64,000 nucleotides of DNA, from NCBI GenBank assembly GCA_017631435.1, contig JAGBTG010000056.1:169220-233219 (forward strand). The letters are read 5' to 3'. The stretch comes from Bacteroidales bacterium. Lineage in GTDB: Bacteria > Bacteroidota > Bacteroidia > Bacteroidales > UBA932. Below are positions 25,462-36,400 of this stretch, piece after piece (position 1 is the stretch's first letter; each line of letters opens with the position of its first letter). A model generated the notes under the pieces. It was not told the DNA's origin and made no database searches. It saw only the letters and a program-made list of their open reading frames with translations. The position numbers were made by a program, and so were the translations under genes.

Positions 25462-26889
25462 CTAGTTGCTTCCTCCTACAATCAGTTTTTTTACAAGAAT
25501 GCTTGGCATGCCACAAGATACAGGAATATATTGCCCTTTTCCGCAAGTCCAGGTTGCATTCTCCATCCTTGAATTGTTTGCTACAGCGGTAATGTCCTCC
25601 AATGCCTTTGGCCCGTTGCCAATGATGTTCACGTCTTTAATAGGCTGAGTCAGTTTTCCTTTCTCAATAAGATATCCGCTCTTTACAAAAAACGTAAAAT
25701 CCCCTTCGCCAATCTGCACCTGTCCGTTACTGAAGTTGTCTACGTAGATGCCTTTTTTTACCTGTGAAATCAGTTCCTCTTCAGTGCAGTTGCCGTTCTC
25801 CATGTAGGTTGCCCTCATACGTGGAATCGGCTTATATCTGAAAGATTCCCTGCGGCCGTTTCCAGTAGGGGATACTCCGTAGAATTTGGCACTTATGCGG
25901 TCATGCAGATATGAATTGAGGATACCGTCCTTAACCAGATAAGTTTTTTGGCCCGGGATACCTTCATCATCAAAGTTGCAGCTTCCGCGGTTGCCGCTCA
26001 AAGTTCCGTCATCCACAATGTTTATATTGCTGTTGCATACCTGTTGTCCCATCATATCAGAGAAAATTGATGTCCCCTTCCTGTTGAAGTCTGCCTCAAA
26101 AGCGTGTCCTACAGCTTCATGCAACAGGATTCCGCTTCCACCTGCACCCATTACAACCGGCATTGCACCGCCCTTGGGCTGTGACGCCTCAAACAGGAAT
26201 GCTGTCTTGGATGTAACCTCAGAGGCTATCTCCTTCATCAGTTCCTCAGTAAGCATCTCAAATCCCATCCTGAAACTCCTTGAAACGCCGCTGGTCTCGC
26301 TTCTCCCTTTTCCGTCTTCCATTACACAGTTTGCCACTACATTTATCATTGGACGCTCATCTGTATAAGCTTCTCCATTTGAGTTGTAGAACAGTACCAG
26401 TGTGTTTGAGTCTGCAATCTTCCCTATAACTTTAACAGTCTTGTTGTCCTTTGAGAAGATCTTCTCATTGAGCATCTGCAGATATGGTATCTTGTAATCT
26501 ATATTTGTTTCCTCCCAGTTCTTCCCGATAGGGTAAAGATTGTCACTTTTGAGAATCTTGGTTTCTGGGGTAACCTTAAGTGTTGCAGTTGCCTCATCAG
26601 CAATCTGGGCTGCAGTAAGAGCCGCCTTTTTCATAAGTGGCATGGTGGTTATCTCTGAATAGGCATATCCGGTTTTCTCACCTTTTACAACCCTTATACC
26701 TACACCATAATCTATATGGGTTCCGGCTGCATTAACCTCACCGTCCCTGAGCGTAACCTCGTTGATTACCGAGTGCTCAAAGAAAAGGTCGGCATATTCA
26801 CCCCCCTTTGAGAGTGCTGTAGAAATGAGCTCCCTCAGGTTCTCCTCAGTAACCCCAAAGAAGCTCATGTATTTATTGTAATTTGTCAT
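25462..26889 (-). CDS. tldD: Zinc metalloprotease TldD
   Basis: The catalytic subunit of the TldD-TldE peptidase. The 475-residue protein carries the zinc site HEAVGH in GSGILLHEAVGHAFEADF. The third ligand lies in the downstream Cys-containing ENATWTCGKGQYIPVSCG region, typical of the family. FDDEGIPGQKTYLVKDGIL and MRATYMENGN are further family motifs. The enzyme pulls unfolded peptides into an internal chamber. Possible link, by inference only: in other bacteria this pair trims leader peptides of ribosomally made peptides, and this window has such a candidate system near 40-52 kb. Transcription would start right of 26889, where a hairpin lies. Confidence 0.93.
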   Translation of the reverse strand: MTNYNKYMSFFGVTEENLRELISTALSKGGEYADLFFEHSVINEVTLRDGEVNAAGTHIDYGVGIRVVKGEKTGYAYSEITTMPLMKKAALTAAQIADEATATLKVTPETKILKSDNLYPIGKNWEETNIDYKIPYLQMLNEKIFSKDNKTVKVIGKIADSNTLVLFYNSNGEAYTDERPMINVVANCVMEDGKGRSETSGVSRSFRMGFEMLTEELMKEIASEVTSKTAFLFEASQPKGGAMPVVMGAGGSGILLHEAVGHAFEADFNRKGTSIFSDMMGQQVCNSNINIVDDGTLSGNRGSCNFDDEGIPGQKTYLVKDGILNSYLHDRISAKFYGVSPTGNGRRESFRYKPIPRMRATYMENGNCTEEELISQVKKGIYVDNFSNGQVQIGEGDFTFFVKSGYLIEKGKLTQPIKDVNIIGNGPKALEDITAVANNSRMENATWTCGKGQYIPVSCGMPSILVKKLIVGGSN

Positions 26890-26901
26890 TATATGGTCAG
26901 T

Positions 26902-26932
26902 TTGACCTTTGTGACGACGTCAAAAAGGTCAA
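26902..26932. repeat. Intergenic hairpin, GACGACGTCA-loop family
   Basis: TTGACCTTT (26902-26910) pairs with AAAGGTCAA (26924-26932); the loop holds TGACGACGTCA with an inner GACGTC palindrome. It lies between the M14 peptidase stop and the tldD start. There is no T run in the sense of the M14 transcript, so a simple terminator role is unproven. Confidence 0.7.
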
Positions 26933-26939
26933 AAAATAA

Positions 26940-28484
26940 TTAGTCAATCTTTTTAAGAAGAATCTGGTCTACAAGCTCGCCCTGTGTAGCAGTGTGGGTG
27001 TATTTGATTTTCTTGCCACCCTTGTGGTTTATTTCGCCTACTTTAATCCACTCATTTTCACCCTCATTGCTCTTTTTGAGGTTGTCGCCAACAGCCCATT
27101 TGTATACTTCATATTTGCCGGCAGGAATCTCAACACCCTCTTTTTTGCCGTTGAATGTATATTTCACGGCAGCATTCTTGCCTGTAGCTTTAAGATAACT
27201 CTCACCAAAGTAGAATTTGCTGTGGTCTGTCATTGTTTCAAAACCACCTTTATTTGCAGGCTCACCAATTATAATTCTGTATGGTGCACCCTCCTGAAGG
27301 TAGTCTCCAAGTGCAAGCACGTTGTAGTCTGCAAATTTCTGAAGGTTCTCAACTGATACCCACTCGCCGGCTTTATTCTGGCTGTAGTATGTATATGGGG
27401 TCTCAAATGTTACAGCTAGGGTCTTCTCTCCGCTGTTGTTCCAGAACCATCCCTCGCAATATCTGCTGCCCATCTTTGAGAAGCAAAGGTCACCTTTTGC
27501 AAAATATGGGTTGTCGTTTATGGTAAGGTTGGCAAGGAGCATAATGTCTTTGTAGAACTTGTCTGAAGAGGTCTCGGCTGTATGTACCCAATAAGTTGCC
27601 TGATGCATGCTTTGTGAGTGCATGTTAAGGAATACGTCAACACCTTTCTCTTTCAGCAGGGTCTGCAGGAATGCCCTCATGTTCTTAACCTCTTTTGTTG
27701 TAACTTCTTCCGGATCATCCCAGTTTACCTCCATGTTCACTCCGCTTGAGTTTGAGCGGCTGTTGCCCTCTACTACACCGTCGGGATTAGTGAAAGGAAG
27801 GATGTAGAACTCCACGTTCTCCCTCAATGCGTTGGCATAAGGGGTGTCTGATGCAAGCACATCAATCATCCTCTCAAGGTGCCAGGTACCTGGAGTCTCG
27901 CTGGTGTGTACGCGGCCATGGATGTACACCACTTTTTTGCCATCCTTGCCATTACGGTTGGTGATTTTCAGTAGAGGCATGTTTCTGCCGTGCTCACTGG
28001 TTCCTACAGTACTCAAGTCTACCCAAGGGTTCTTTACCCACTCCTGAATCTTGCCAAGCAGACGGCTGTAAGTATATGGAACATAATATGCTATATATAC
28101 TTTATCCTGGTTGTATTTCTTAATGATTGTCTTTTCATCTGGAGACTCTGTCTCTGAGAATCGTATCCAGTTCTTGTTGTCGTAGCTGTAGAAAGGTCTT
28201 CTTGCATCCGAATTCTTTACATTCAGGATAACCTCCTTGTCTTTGACCCCCTCCATACAGAAGTAGTACCATCTTGCACTTGGGGCAAGGGTAGGGCGGG
28301 CAGGGTTTGCCGGGTCAAAACGGCTGTAGAAATTGTAGGTGATGGTCTCGGTTCCGTTTTTGGTCTCCTGTGAAACCAGTTCAACTTTCTCCATTGATCC
28401 GCACTCAAAATCTGCAGAAAACTTTATCTGCGCACTTGCGGTTACAGCAGCAAACAGTGCTGCAATTAAAAACACTCTTTTCAT
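26940..28484 (-). CDS. Secreted M14-family zinc carboxypeptidase
   Basis: A 514-residue exported peptidase with signal peptide MKRVFLIAALFAAVTASAQ. An N-terminal beta-rich domain (20-150) precedes the M14 catalytic domain. The domain has zinc ligands in HGRVHTSETPGTW (HxxxE spacing) and the distal His in FLNMHSQSMH, the substrate-binding NPDGVVEGNSRSN region and the general base Glu in LAVTFETPYTYY. The N-terminal domain plus catalytic domain order resembles the cytosolic-carboxypeptidase-like branch of M14. A beta-sandwich of about 100 residues ends the protein. It is followed on its transcript by a short gap and a hairpin. Confidence 0.85.
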   Translation of the reverse strand: MKRVFLIAALFAAVTASAQIKFSADFECGSMEKVELVSQETKNGTETITYNFYSRFDPANPARPTLAPSARWYYFCMEGVKDKEVILNVKNSDARRPFYSYDNKNWIRFSETESPDEKTIIKKYNQDKVYIAYYVPYTYSRLLGKIQEWVKNPWVDLSTVGTSEHGRNMPLLKITNRNGKDGKKVVYIHGRVHTSETPGTWHLERMIDVLASDTPYANALRENVEFYILPFTNPDGVVEGNSRSNSSGVNMEVNWDDPEEVTTKEVKNMRAFLQTLLKEKGVDVFLNMHSQSMHQATYWVHTAETSSDKFYKDIMLLANLTINDNPYFAKGDLCFSKMGSRYCEGWFWNNSGEKTLAVTFETPYTYYSQNKAGEWVSVENLQKFADYNVLALGDYLQEGAPYRIIIGEPANKGGFETMTDHSKFYFGESYLKATGKNAAVKYTFNGKKEGVEIPAGKYEVYKWAVGDNLKKSNEGENEWIKVGEINHKGGKKIKYTHTATQGELVDQILLKKID

Positions 28485-28489
28485 ATCTT

Positions 28490-29248
28490 TTATTTATTAT
28501 TTGCAATTGTGGCTGCATAGGCAAACAGGGCAAAATCACCTTTGCAAGGGTCGCCGGGAAATGCCTTGTGAAGGAATTCGTTGATTTCCAATGCTGTTGT
28601 GATATCAGCCCCTTTTCTGGAAGTTATGCCCATATTCAGGGCACTGCGGTGTACATGTACATCAAGAGGAATCACAAGTGAGGCAGGGGAAGTGTTCTTC
28701 CACAAGCCAAGGTCCACTATACCGTCGTTGCGCACCATCCATCTGCGGAGCATATGAATCTTTTTATTGGCCGCCTTCGGTTCACTTTTCTGACCGTAGA
28801 TTTTTACCCTGAATTCGTCGGGAGTAAGGATTTCCAATGAATCATTTTTGAGGTAAAACTCCCTCAATCGGCCGCAGATTGCTGCAAAATCACTCCATTT
28901 GATTGTACGGTGCAGGCTTTTGTCTTCATCCCGATAGTTTCCTGCCATTACATAACTGTATGGCTCCCAGTTCATTTCATCAAAAGCCCTCTTGCAGTCG
29001 CGCACAATCATATCCCTGCGCCCCCAAGCAAGATGTGCAGCAATCACCGCCGCAATCTCTACATCCTTAAGGGTGAATTTTCTTCCCGACAAATTACTGG
29101 ATGCTTCCCCTCCAAGCCCTTCAATACCTCCTTTACCCTCCATTATCCTGGCAAAATGCTTTGGAAATATGATGGGATCGCCTGAAAAAAATTCCTCTTT
29201 ATTATATTGTTCCGCCAATTGGCGTATGATATTGAGACTTTGTTCCAT
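28490..29248 (-). CDS. TIGR02757 (DUF2400) family protein
   Basis: A 252-residue cytosolic protein of a conserved but uncharacterised family. Recognised motifs are VAAHLAWGRR-like AAVIAAHLAWGRRDMI, IHMLRRWMVRNDGIVDLGLW, LVIPLDVHVHRSALNMG and FPGDPCKGDFALFAY. The last three form a helical arrangement like that of HhH-GPD DNA glycosylases, but I see no direct evidence for base-excision activity. A TATCTTTG box ends seven bases before its ATG. It precedes the M14 peptidase gene by five bases and may share its mRNA. Confidence 0.82.
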   Translation of the reverse strand: MEQSLNIIRQLAEQYNKEEFFSGDPIIFPKHFARIMEGKGGIEGLGGEASSNLSGRKFTLKDVEIAAVIAAHLAWGRRDMIVRDCKRAFDEMNWEPYSYVMAGNYRDEDKSLHRTIKWSDFAAICGRLREFYLKNDSLEILTPDEFRVKIYGQKSEPKAANKKIHMLRRWMVRNDGIVDLGLWKNTSPASLVIPLDVHVHRSALNMGITSRKGADITTALEINEFLHKAFPGDPCKGDFALFAYAATIANNK

Positions 29249-29255
29249 ATTATGG

Positions 29256-29263
29256 CAAAGATA
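29256..29263 (-). promoter_or_regulatory. -7 box of the TIGR02757 gene
   Basis: TATCTTTG on the minus strand (29263-29256), seven bases from the ATG at 29248. It lies at the very end of the WD40 gene, whose stop codon is at 29265-29267, so the two genes can be transcribed separately. Confidence 0.5.
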
Positions 29264-29264
29264 C

Positions 29265-32200
29265 TCAAAAATCCCCTTTCAATTTTATAATATTCAATTT
29301 TGAACCCAAACTGTTATCTATCAGATAATTTCCGCATGGTGAAAAACCTTTAGTACGGAATTCATATACAGGTGAAGCAAGTTTTCCCTCCTTATCTATA
29401 ACAACTGTATTGTTGCCTGTAACTGAAATATAATTGCCGTCCCTGCTTATAAACATGCCCATATAACTCCATCCTGGAGTTGCGTCAAGTGCATACTCAA
29501 ATATAGGAGTGTCATTCCCAATCCGGTATTTTATTATTTTCTGGTTACCGTTTTTATCAGCATTAAGTAATACATATATGTATTCTCCGTCATTTGTAAT
29601 ACGTATGCTTACTATATTTTCTTCAAATTCTATAGGCTCCATTGCATGTTTCCTATTCTTTACATCCCTTACTTCAAGAATATTATTTGAAAGATTTCCG
29701 TTTTCTATGCTGCAGTACCCTGTTGTATAGGCAAAATAATTTCCATTTCCTGAAATTGCTGACATATTTAATGGAAAACCTTTTGCTCCTCCTGTAAATA
29801 TAAGCTTGTTCTCCTTTCCAATCTCATATAGATACGTGTAGAACATTGGATCTGAAAAGATAAGATATTTTCCATCATCAGAAATGGTGTTGTCCCAAGG
29901 TCCGTTAACACTTTTTATTGTCATTGTTTTTTGTGTCTTGAGGTCCATTAGAGACATAGGCATCAGCCTTAAGTTCTGGTCTATTTTCTCAATAAGCATT
30001 TTCCCGGTGCCAATAAATTTTATTTTTGAAATTATGTCACCCGGTATAAAAGGTCCATATGCCAATTCCCCGTTGCTTAAATTGAACACAGCAAAGGAAG
30101 TGTAGTCAGCTACAGCAAAATAATTTCCACAATTGCTTGATGTTACCGCTGCAGGAAAAGGTGTCCTTAAATTGTGCTCAATCTCATATACTTTACTGAA
30201 ATCGTTTGCATTCAGAACCAAAATAGTGCTGTCTCCAGCAGCAAATAGATATTTTCCGCAAGAGGAGTAGCTTGCAGCATATATTTTATCCAATGATAGT
30301 GCAAGGCCGTCTGTCTTGTAATATACTCTGCCCTTTAGCTTATCTGCATCATGATACGCGTCACTAACATTCTTAAGGAGCTCTTTCGCCTCTTTGTAAT
30401 TGCCTTTATCAAATTCATTTGATGCCAGTATTGCATAATATGCCGACCGGTAGAATTGTGGGTCTGATACAACTCTGCTTTCCTCAATAGGGGTGTTGAA
30501 AGGTGAAGTTTCCCTATAATGCTCCACAATTTCTTCCTGGGTATTTATCTTCCATATTTTCAACGGATTGAACAGAATGCTGGTTGCCATGAATTTACCG
30601 TTTGGAGAAAGGACTATCTCCTGGGTCCTCCGTTCATTCTCAATAGCAAATGGCATTTTGGTCCAATTTGAAGTCTCAAAAAAGTATATATGGCTGTCCC
30701 AGCAGCTTACTGCAAGAATTGAGTCGTTTTGGATGAATTTTGCTGAAACTGCCTTGTCTGGGAACTTTACAAGTTCACAAACCAAATTGCCATTGGAAGA
30801 ATCCATAACCTTTAATGTGGAATCAGCAGATGTGCTTGCAATCCATTTTCCCCCTTTTGAGAAATTCAGTTCAGATATATAACCATTATGTGCAGCTTCC
30901 TTTGAATTTCTTCCCGACAATAATTTGCCCGTTTCAGTATCCCATATGCTGATTCTATGGCTATATGTATATGAAGCAATAATTTTTCCGTCATTGCTCA
31001 AGCTGATGCCGGCAACTCCGGTTCCTGAATTCTTCATCTTCTTGAGTATGCCGCCTGAAGCTGCATCCCATTTGATTATACTTCCGTCATTTGATGCTGA
31101 ATATATATATTTTCCGCACGGTGAATATTTTACATCATTTACTTTTGCCGAATGCCCTTTCATATAAATTGGACCGTTTCCGTTTTTGATGTTCCAAAGG
31201 TGGATTGTCCAGTCAATGCCCGAAGTTACCAGATAATTACCGCATGGGCTGAAATCCATATCCAATATCTCTTTTGTGTGCTTTATGGCAATTGGCAACG
31301 CATTTCCGGTCTTTACATCCCAAAGATTTACCTTATTGTCATTTTCGGCAAATGATGCCAGTATTTTACCGTCGGGAGAAAACATTACTTTTTCCACAAC
31401 CTTCCTGTCATGTACAAGGGGCTTTCCAATTTTCTCTCCGGTAGCTACATTCCATATCTTCGCTGTGCTGTCATTAGAACAGGTAGCTGCCATTGAATTG
31501 TCACTTGAAATGTCAATCCATAGGATATTTCCACTATGGTTCATTGAATATTCTTTATTCAAGCCACTTTCAATATATATGGTGTTGTTGTCATTTGTAG
31601 CAAAAATGCTCAAATTGCTGTTGCCTGCTGGAATACTCTTGCAGTTGTTGTCCACTTCTGTTATTAATTTTCCATTTCCGGCATCATATATTAATATTGT
31701 ACCTCTTTTTTTTGTTGATTGCCCGTAGATATATTTTCCGTCGGCAGAAAAATCAGGCCTTATAACATTGTTCAGTTCAAATTTCAGGCTCCTTTTATTT
31801 ACATCAATTATAAAGTTATTTGATTTCTTGTCATTGATTATTACCATATCTCCCCCTGGAGAAAGTGCAGCATGGTACTTGTTGCCCCTTGATTCAAAAA
31901 GTTTGGCATTTCTCTCCAAATCCCACACCTGCGCATTTTCTTTTCCATGCATCAATATTCTTTTTCCTTTTTTGCTCAATTGGAATCTGTGGGTAGTATT
32001 GTTTTCAATATCATAATCAATTATCTTGTTTTCCTTTAGATAAATGCATTTCAATTTCCAGTCGTCAAGCAAAACATACAGCATTGTGCCGCAAGGCGAA
32101 TATTCACACTGCACCACCTTATTGTCGGTCATTGTTATCATTGCAGATCTCTTATTTGTTAAGATATCCCACTCCTCAATATGGTTGTCTCTGCATATTG

Positions 32201-32660
32201 CAACCCTGTCTGATTGTGGTGAAAAGCAGAATGATTTTGGATTTATGTCTTTAGGCATTTCCTTGTTTACCCTCTTTCCGGTAATTGAGTCAAAAATGTA
32301 AAGCTGTGACAATTCATCTCCAATATAGTTTACTGCACCAATATATTTCCCGTCATTTGTAAATTTTATTCCTGACGGATATCCGGTCATCTTTATATTC
32401 ATGGATGTATTTCTGCAGCTATAATATATATGTTGCAGAAGATTCAATGCTTCCTGATATAATGAGTCTTCAGTGTTTTTATAATCAGAAGGAAGAACAA
32501 GCAGCAGATGTTTTATAGCATCAGTTGTATTATGGTGTGAAATCAGGCGTTTTGCCTCCTCAATGTGATATTTATATCTGTAAAAATCTGAAGAGTCTTT
32601 TTGCTGTGCCAAAAGAGTACAGCAGGTTATGGATGCAAGGATAAGGAGCAATTGTCTCAT
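29265..32660 (-). CDS. Large secreted WD40-repeat protein
   Basis: A 1,131-residue protein with signal peptide MRQLLLILASITCCTLLAQ, expected outside the inner membrane. Residues 25-95 are helical and resemble a TPR-like cap (YHIEEAKRLISHH). From about 100 onward, at least fourteen WD40-type blades are visible through repeats of a FSPDGK or YSPCGKY turn followed about 20 residues later by an IWD or LWN strand (examples: FSPDGKILASFAEN, YSPCGKYIYSASNDGSIIKWD). A second helical segment at about 720-760 (YYAILASNEFDKGNYKEAKELL) separates two propellers. No enzyme domain is seen, so a binding or scaffold role is likely. No gene partner is evident. Codon use is more AT-rich than in neighbours. Confidence 0.82.
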   Translation of the reverse strand: MRQLLLILASITCCTLLAQQKDSSDFYRYKYHIEEAKRLISHHNTTDAIKHLLLVLPSDYKNTEDSLYQEALNLLQHIYYSCRNTSMNIKMTGYPSGIKFTNDGKYIGAVNYIGDELSQLYIFDSITGKRVNKEMPKDINPKSFCFSPQSDRVAICRDNHIEEWDILTNKRSAMITMTDNKVVQCEYSPCGTMLYVLLDDWKLKCIYLKENKIIDYDIENNTTHRFQLSKKGKRILMHGKENAQVWDLERNAKLFESRGNKYHAALSPGGDMVIINDKKSNNFIIDVNKRSLKFELNNVIRPDFSADGKYIYGQSTKKRGTILIYDAGNGKLITEVDNNCKSIPAGNSNLSIFATNDNNTIYIESGLNKEYSMNHSGNILWIDISSDNSMAATCSNDSTAKIWNVATGEKIGKPLVHDRKVVEKVMFSPDGKILASFAENDNKVNLWDVKTGNALPIAIKHTKEILDMDFSPCGNYLVTSGIDWTIHLWNIKNGNGPIYMKGHSAKVNDVKYSPCGKYIYSASNDGSIIKWDAASGGILKKMKNSGTGVAGISLSNDGKIIASYTYSHRISIWDTETGKLLSGRNSKEAAHNGYISELNFSKGGKWIASTSADSTLKVMDSSNGNLVCELVKFPDKAVSAKFIQNDSILAVSCWDSHIYFFETSNWTKMPFAIENERRTQEIVLSPNGKFMATSILFNPLKIWKINTQEEIVEHYRETSPFNTPIEESRVVSDPQFYRSAYYAILASNEFDKGNYKEAKELLKNVSDAYHDADKLKGRVYYKTDGLALSLDKIYAASYSSCGKYLFAAGDSTILVLNANDFSKVYEIEHNLRTPFPAAVTSSNCGNYFAVADYTSFAVFNLSNGELAYGPFIPGDIISKIKFIGTGKMLIEKIDQNLRLMPMSLMDLKTQKTMTIKSVNGPWDNTISDDGKYLIFSDPMFYTYLYEIGKENKLIFTGGAKGFPLNMSAISGNGNYFAYTTGYCSIENGNLSNNILEVRDVKNRKHAMEPIEFEENIVSIRITNDGEYIYVLLNADKNGNQKIIKYRIGNDTPIFEYALDATPGWSYMGMFISRDGNYISVTGNNTVVIDKEGKLASPVYEFRTKGFSPCGNYLIDNSLGSKLNIIKLKGDF

Positions 32661-32762
32661 AATCTAAATTTTTGAATAAATATAGTAAAAATCAGAATTA
32701 CAAATAGTATTCCAATTAAATTCAAATTTAATTTCTTACTTGCTTCTGAAAGATAAAATTAT

Positions 32763-32770
32763 TAAATTTG
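32763..32770 (+). promoter_or_regulatory. -7 box of the DUF3332 lipoprotein gene
   Basis: TAAATTTG at 32763-32770 lies 30 bases before the ATG at 32801. The 140-bp space between this gene and the divergent WD40 gene is very AT-rich and shows no other structure. Confidence 0.5.
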
Positions 32771-32800
32771 ATACTTTAAAATCACTTAAAAACTATTGTT

Positions 32801-33343
32801 ATGAAAAAGACACTTAGAAATTCAGCTTTGCTGCTTGCTGCAGCGTTCATGATGTCATCATGTATCGGTTCATTCCAGTTGACAAACAAAGTTAAGGATT
32901 GGAATGAGAGTCTTGGAGACAAATTCATCAACGAGGTTGTGTTCCTTGCATTTCACATTGTTCCAGTTTATGAGATCTGTATGTTTGCAGACCAGATAGT
33001 ATTCAACTCAGTTGAGTTCTGGACAGGTGAGAGACTTGTAGCAAGTGCTGGTGAGAGACAGATGATCAGAAACAGCTTTGGTAAAGACGTAGAGATCAAA
33101 ACCCTTAAAGACGGTTATATGTTCTCTGACGGCAATTCATCAATGAAAGTCCTTTACGATTCAGCAAACAAAACTTGGAAGGTTGAGACTGATGATAAGT
33201 CTGCTGATCTTATTAAATTTGTAGATGACAATAATGCACAGTTGTTCCTTGCTAACGGTGATGTTATGGACATTACTCTTGATGAGGCAGGTGTTGAGAT
33301 GGCTAAAGCTCATATCAACAACACTCTTTCAATGGGCAAATAA
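32801..33343 (+). CDS. DUF3332 family lipoprotein
   Basis: A 180-residue lipoprotein: signal MKKTLRNSALLLAAAFMMSSC with a lipobox ending at Cys21. The first mature segment GSFQLTNKVKDWNESLGDKFINEVVFLAF has the DUF3332 signature of a helix plus a hydrophobic stretch. It is followed by a C-terminal beta-rich part of about 90 residues. Function is unknown. Codon bias toward GAG and CTT is strong, so it is probably abundant. It has its own promoter and terminator. Confidence 0.8.
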   Translation: MKKTLRNSALLLAAAFMMSSCIGSFQLTNKVKDWNESLGDKFINEVVFLAFHIVPVYEICMFADQIVFNSVEFWTGERLVASAGERQMIRNSFGKDVEIKTLKDGYMFSDGNSSMKVLYDSANKTWKVETDDKSADLIKFVDDNNAQLFLANGDVMDITLDEAGVEMAKAHINNTLSMGK

Positions 33344-33363
33344 CTAATTTTCAAAATATTTTA

Positions 33364-33394
33364 AAAGCCGGAGTACAAAACTTCGGCTTTTTTT
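33364..33394 (+). terminator. Intrinsic terminator of the DUF3332 gene
   Basis: AAAGCCG (33364-33370) pairs with CGGCTTT (33384-33390), extended by AGT-ACT inner pairs, then eight T. Confidence 0.85.
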
Positions 33395-33456
33395 GTAAAT
33401 TTGGGAGAAACCTTCTTTCTGATTATAAAATCTATAAATACCTAAAATCAGCTGTT

Positions 33457-36400
33457 ATGAAAAGATTTATCCTTTTGACATTGTTGATTCCACTCTTTCT
33501 CATATCATGTGAGAAAGCAGAAGATCCTGTTCTTACCGTTTCAGGTGAATCAATCAATGCTCCTGCCAATGGCAGCAGTACAACTTTTCAATTGTTTTCA
33601 AATAATCCTTGGACGGTTTCTGCACCGGGATGGTGTACCGTTTCACCGTCGGGAGGAGATGGTGCTTCCGAAGAAGTACAGGTAAAAGTAACTGTGAAAG
33701 AGAATGATACCTATGACGACCGTTCAGCAGATATTACTTTTGTTTCCGGCGAACTTACAAAAATAGTGAAAGTGAGCCAGACAGCCAAAAAAGGAGTTGT
33801 TCTGCCAAAGGATGAGTACAAAGTTTCCAGTGAGGCACAGCAGCTTGAAGTTACAGTTAAGGCCAATGTGGAATATAAGGTTGAAATTGATGTTGACTGG
33901 ATCAGGCAAGCAGGAACAAAAGCACTTGAAACAACAACATTCCTGTTTGATATTGAGCCTAATGAAGGCTATGATCCAAGACAAGCTATAATCAATATCA
34001 TAGATGAAGAGATGAATGATACCTTGTCTATTGAGATTGAGCAGGTACAGCAGGATGCCATATTTGTTTCTCCAACAGAGTACAATCTGTCATGTAAGGA
34101 GCATACTCTGGAACTTGAGGTACAGACGAATGTAGATCTTGAAGTTGCAATTCCGGAAAGTGCAAAGGACTGGGTATCACATATTGAAACTAAAGCTCTT
34201 GAAGACAAGACAATAGTTCTAAAAGTTGCGGCAAATACTGAATATGACCCAAGAACATGTGAGATTCAGATAAAGAAAAAGGGTGAAGATTATTCAGAGA
34301 CAATATTTATCTACCAGGAGGAGCTGCAAGGTGTAGTACTTTCAGAAAAAGTATTTAATGTTTCATCTGAAAAACAGAATGTAGAAGTAAAATTCCAGAC
34401 AAATGCGTATGTAGAATATGAGGTAGCTGAAGACAGTAAGGAGTGGATATCAGTTCTACAGACAAAATCTATGGAAGATAAGGTTCTTGTCCTTGCAATA
34501 GCCGAGAATACAAGTTTTGATGAAAGGATTGGAAATGTATTCATAAAAATTGACGGATCAGACTATTCAGATACTGTAAAAATTATCCAACATCATAAAG
34601 ATACATTGTATTTTGCAGAAAACAATTTCAATGTAGTTAAAGAAGGTGGATCGATTGATGTTAAGGTATATTCTACAGTTGAGTATGATATTGAAATCCT
34701 TGTTGATTGGATTACCAGTACAGCTACCAAATCAGTTGTTGAAAAGACCCACACTTTTGATGTAGCTGCCAATTCAGATGTTCAGGGACGTAATGGATAC
34801 ATTTTATTCAAATCCAAAACTACTGATCATAAAGATACAGTAGTTGTAAATCAGAACGGTTCAGGAGGATATATTTGGTATAACGGTATTGCGGCATCAA
34901 AGAGTGTTCCAGGAAGCGGTACAGAGAGTGATCCTTATATTATCCATACAGCAAACGACTTGCAGTGGCTGATTGACCAGGCAGATTATGCAGGAGAAGC
35001 TACATATGAGGAGAACGGTTATGATATGTTCAAGACCAATCTTACTATAGGCAAATATTACAAACTCACCCATGATTTGACTATTGACAGTGATTATGAT
35101 GTTGTTGATGCCAGCGGTAATGTAATTGAAGCAAAAGGATGGACTCCAATTGGTTCCGGTTATGAAAAGGAGAGATCTAATAAATTTGATTCTTTCTGCG
35201 GCAATTTTGATGGAGGTGGCCATACAATCTATGGTAAAATGGTGCCGGTACACAATTCATTGTCTAAAATTGGTGTCCAATTTTTTGGATTCTTCGGTTT
35301 CTTGGACAGTTATTATAGCAGCTATGAGGATATAAATTTATTTGCAAATGTTAAAAACCTCAATATGGATGTGGTACTGGAGTGTGATGTAGAGGCTACC
35401 ACAATTGATTATGTTGGAACAGCTGCCATAAATGTTGGAGCTATTGCAGGTTTTGTATATCCAATGGATACAGAAATCAGTAACTGTAATGTAAGAGGTA
35501 CTATTAAGGGCGGTACATCTACAGGTACCACTATGGTAAGAACTGCAGTTGGAGGTCTAGTAGGATATTTCCAAGGTAAAGGTATTATCAATTGCCATAA
35601 TTACAGCACTGTTATAGGCGGTTATACTACAGGTCCATGCGATCAATCTTATGTAGGTGGTATCACAGGAGCTGCTTACTCCAGTTCAGTTGCCATTACA
35701 AACTGTACCAACAACGGACCAGTTACAGCAGGAAGTTCACTTTATGAGAATCTCACTGGCGGTATAGGTGGTTGGATAGCGAACGCCAATATTTCGGATT
35801 GCCATAATTATGCACAAATAACAGGAGGTGATGTTACTTATGATGGCGCTTATGACAGATATTCTTCACGTCCTATTCAGTATATTGGAGGTCTAGTAGG
35901 ATATTGTATGGACGGCTCTACATCAAATTGTTCAAATACCGGCACTATTATATCAGGTAATTTGGCAGTTGTTGATGAAGCATATCAGGCAACAAATTCA
36001 GAATTGAATATTGGAGGTATAGCTGGTACATGTTATACATCATTAGAGAATTGTGTCAATAAAGGAAAAATAATTGTAAAATCGGTAGAGAATGTAATGG
36101 TTGGAGGTTTGGCAGGACAAGCCGGCAGAACCGGTATTTCCAAATCTGAAAACTACGGTTCAATTGAATTTGCAGGCGAGGTGAGAGATTGTGAATTGGG
36201 AGGTCTGTTTGGTCACTGTGAAGGTTATTTTGATCTTGTTGACTGTACAAATTACGCAGATGTAATTGGTCCAAAAGATATTAAATATTCTTATACAGGA
36301 GGACTTATAGGATATTCAGGTACAAGGAACATTATCCGCTGTATAAACATAGGTAATGTTACAGGTGCAGGCGCAAATCTGGGTAATGGATTTTCTTATA

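Noticed and set aside
24105-26889. TldD/TldE as part of the local peptide-maturation system
   Set aside because: The pair is widespread as a general peptidase and lies 14 kb from the candidate system with no shared regulation seen; kept only as a remark.
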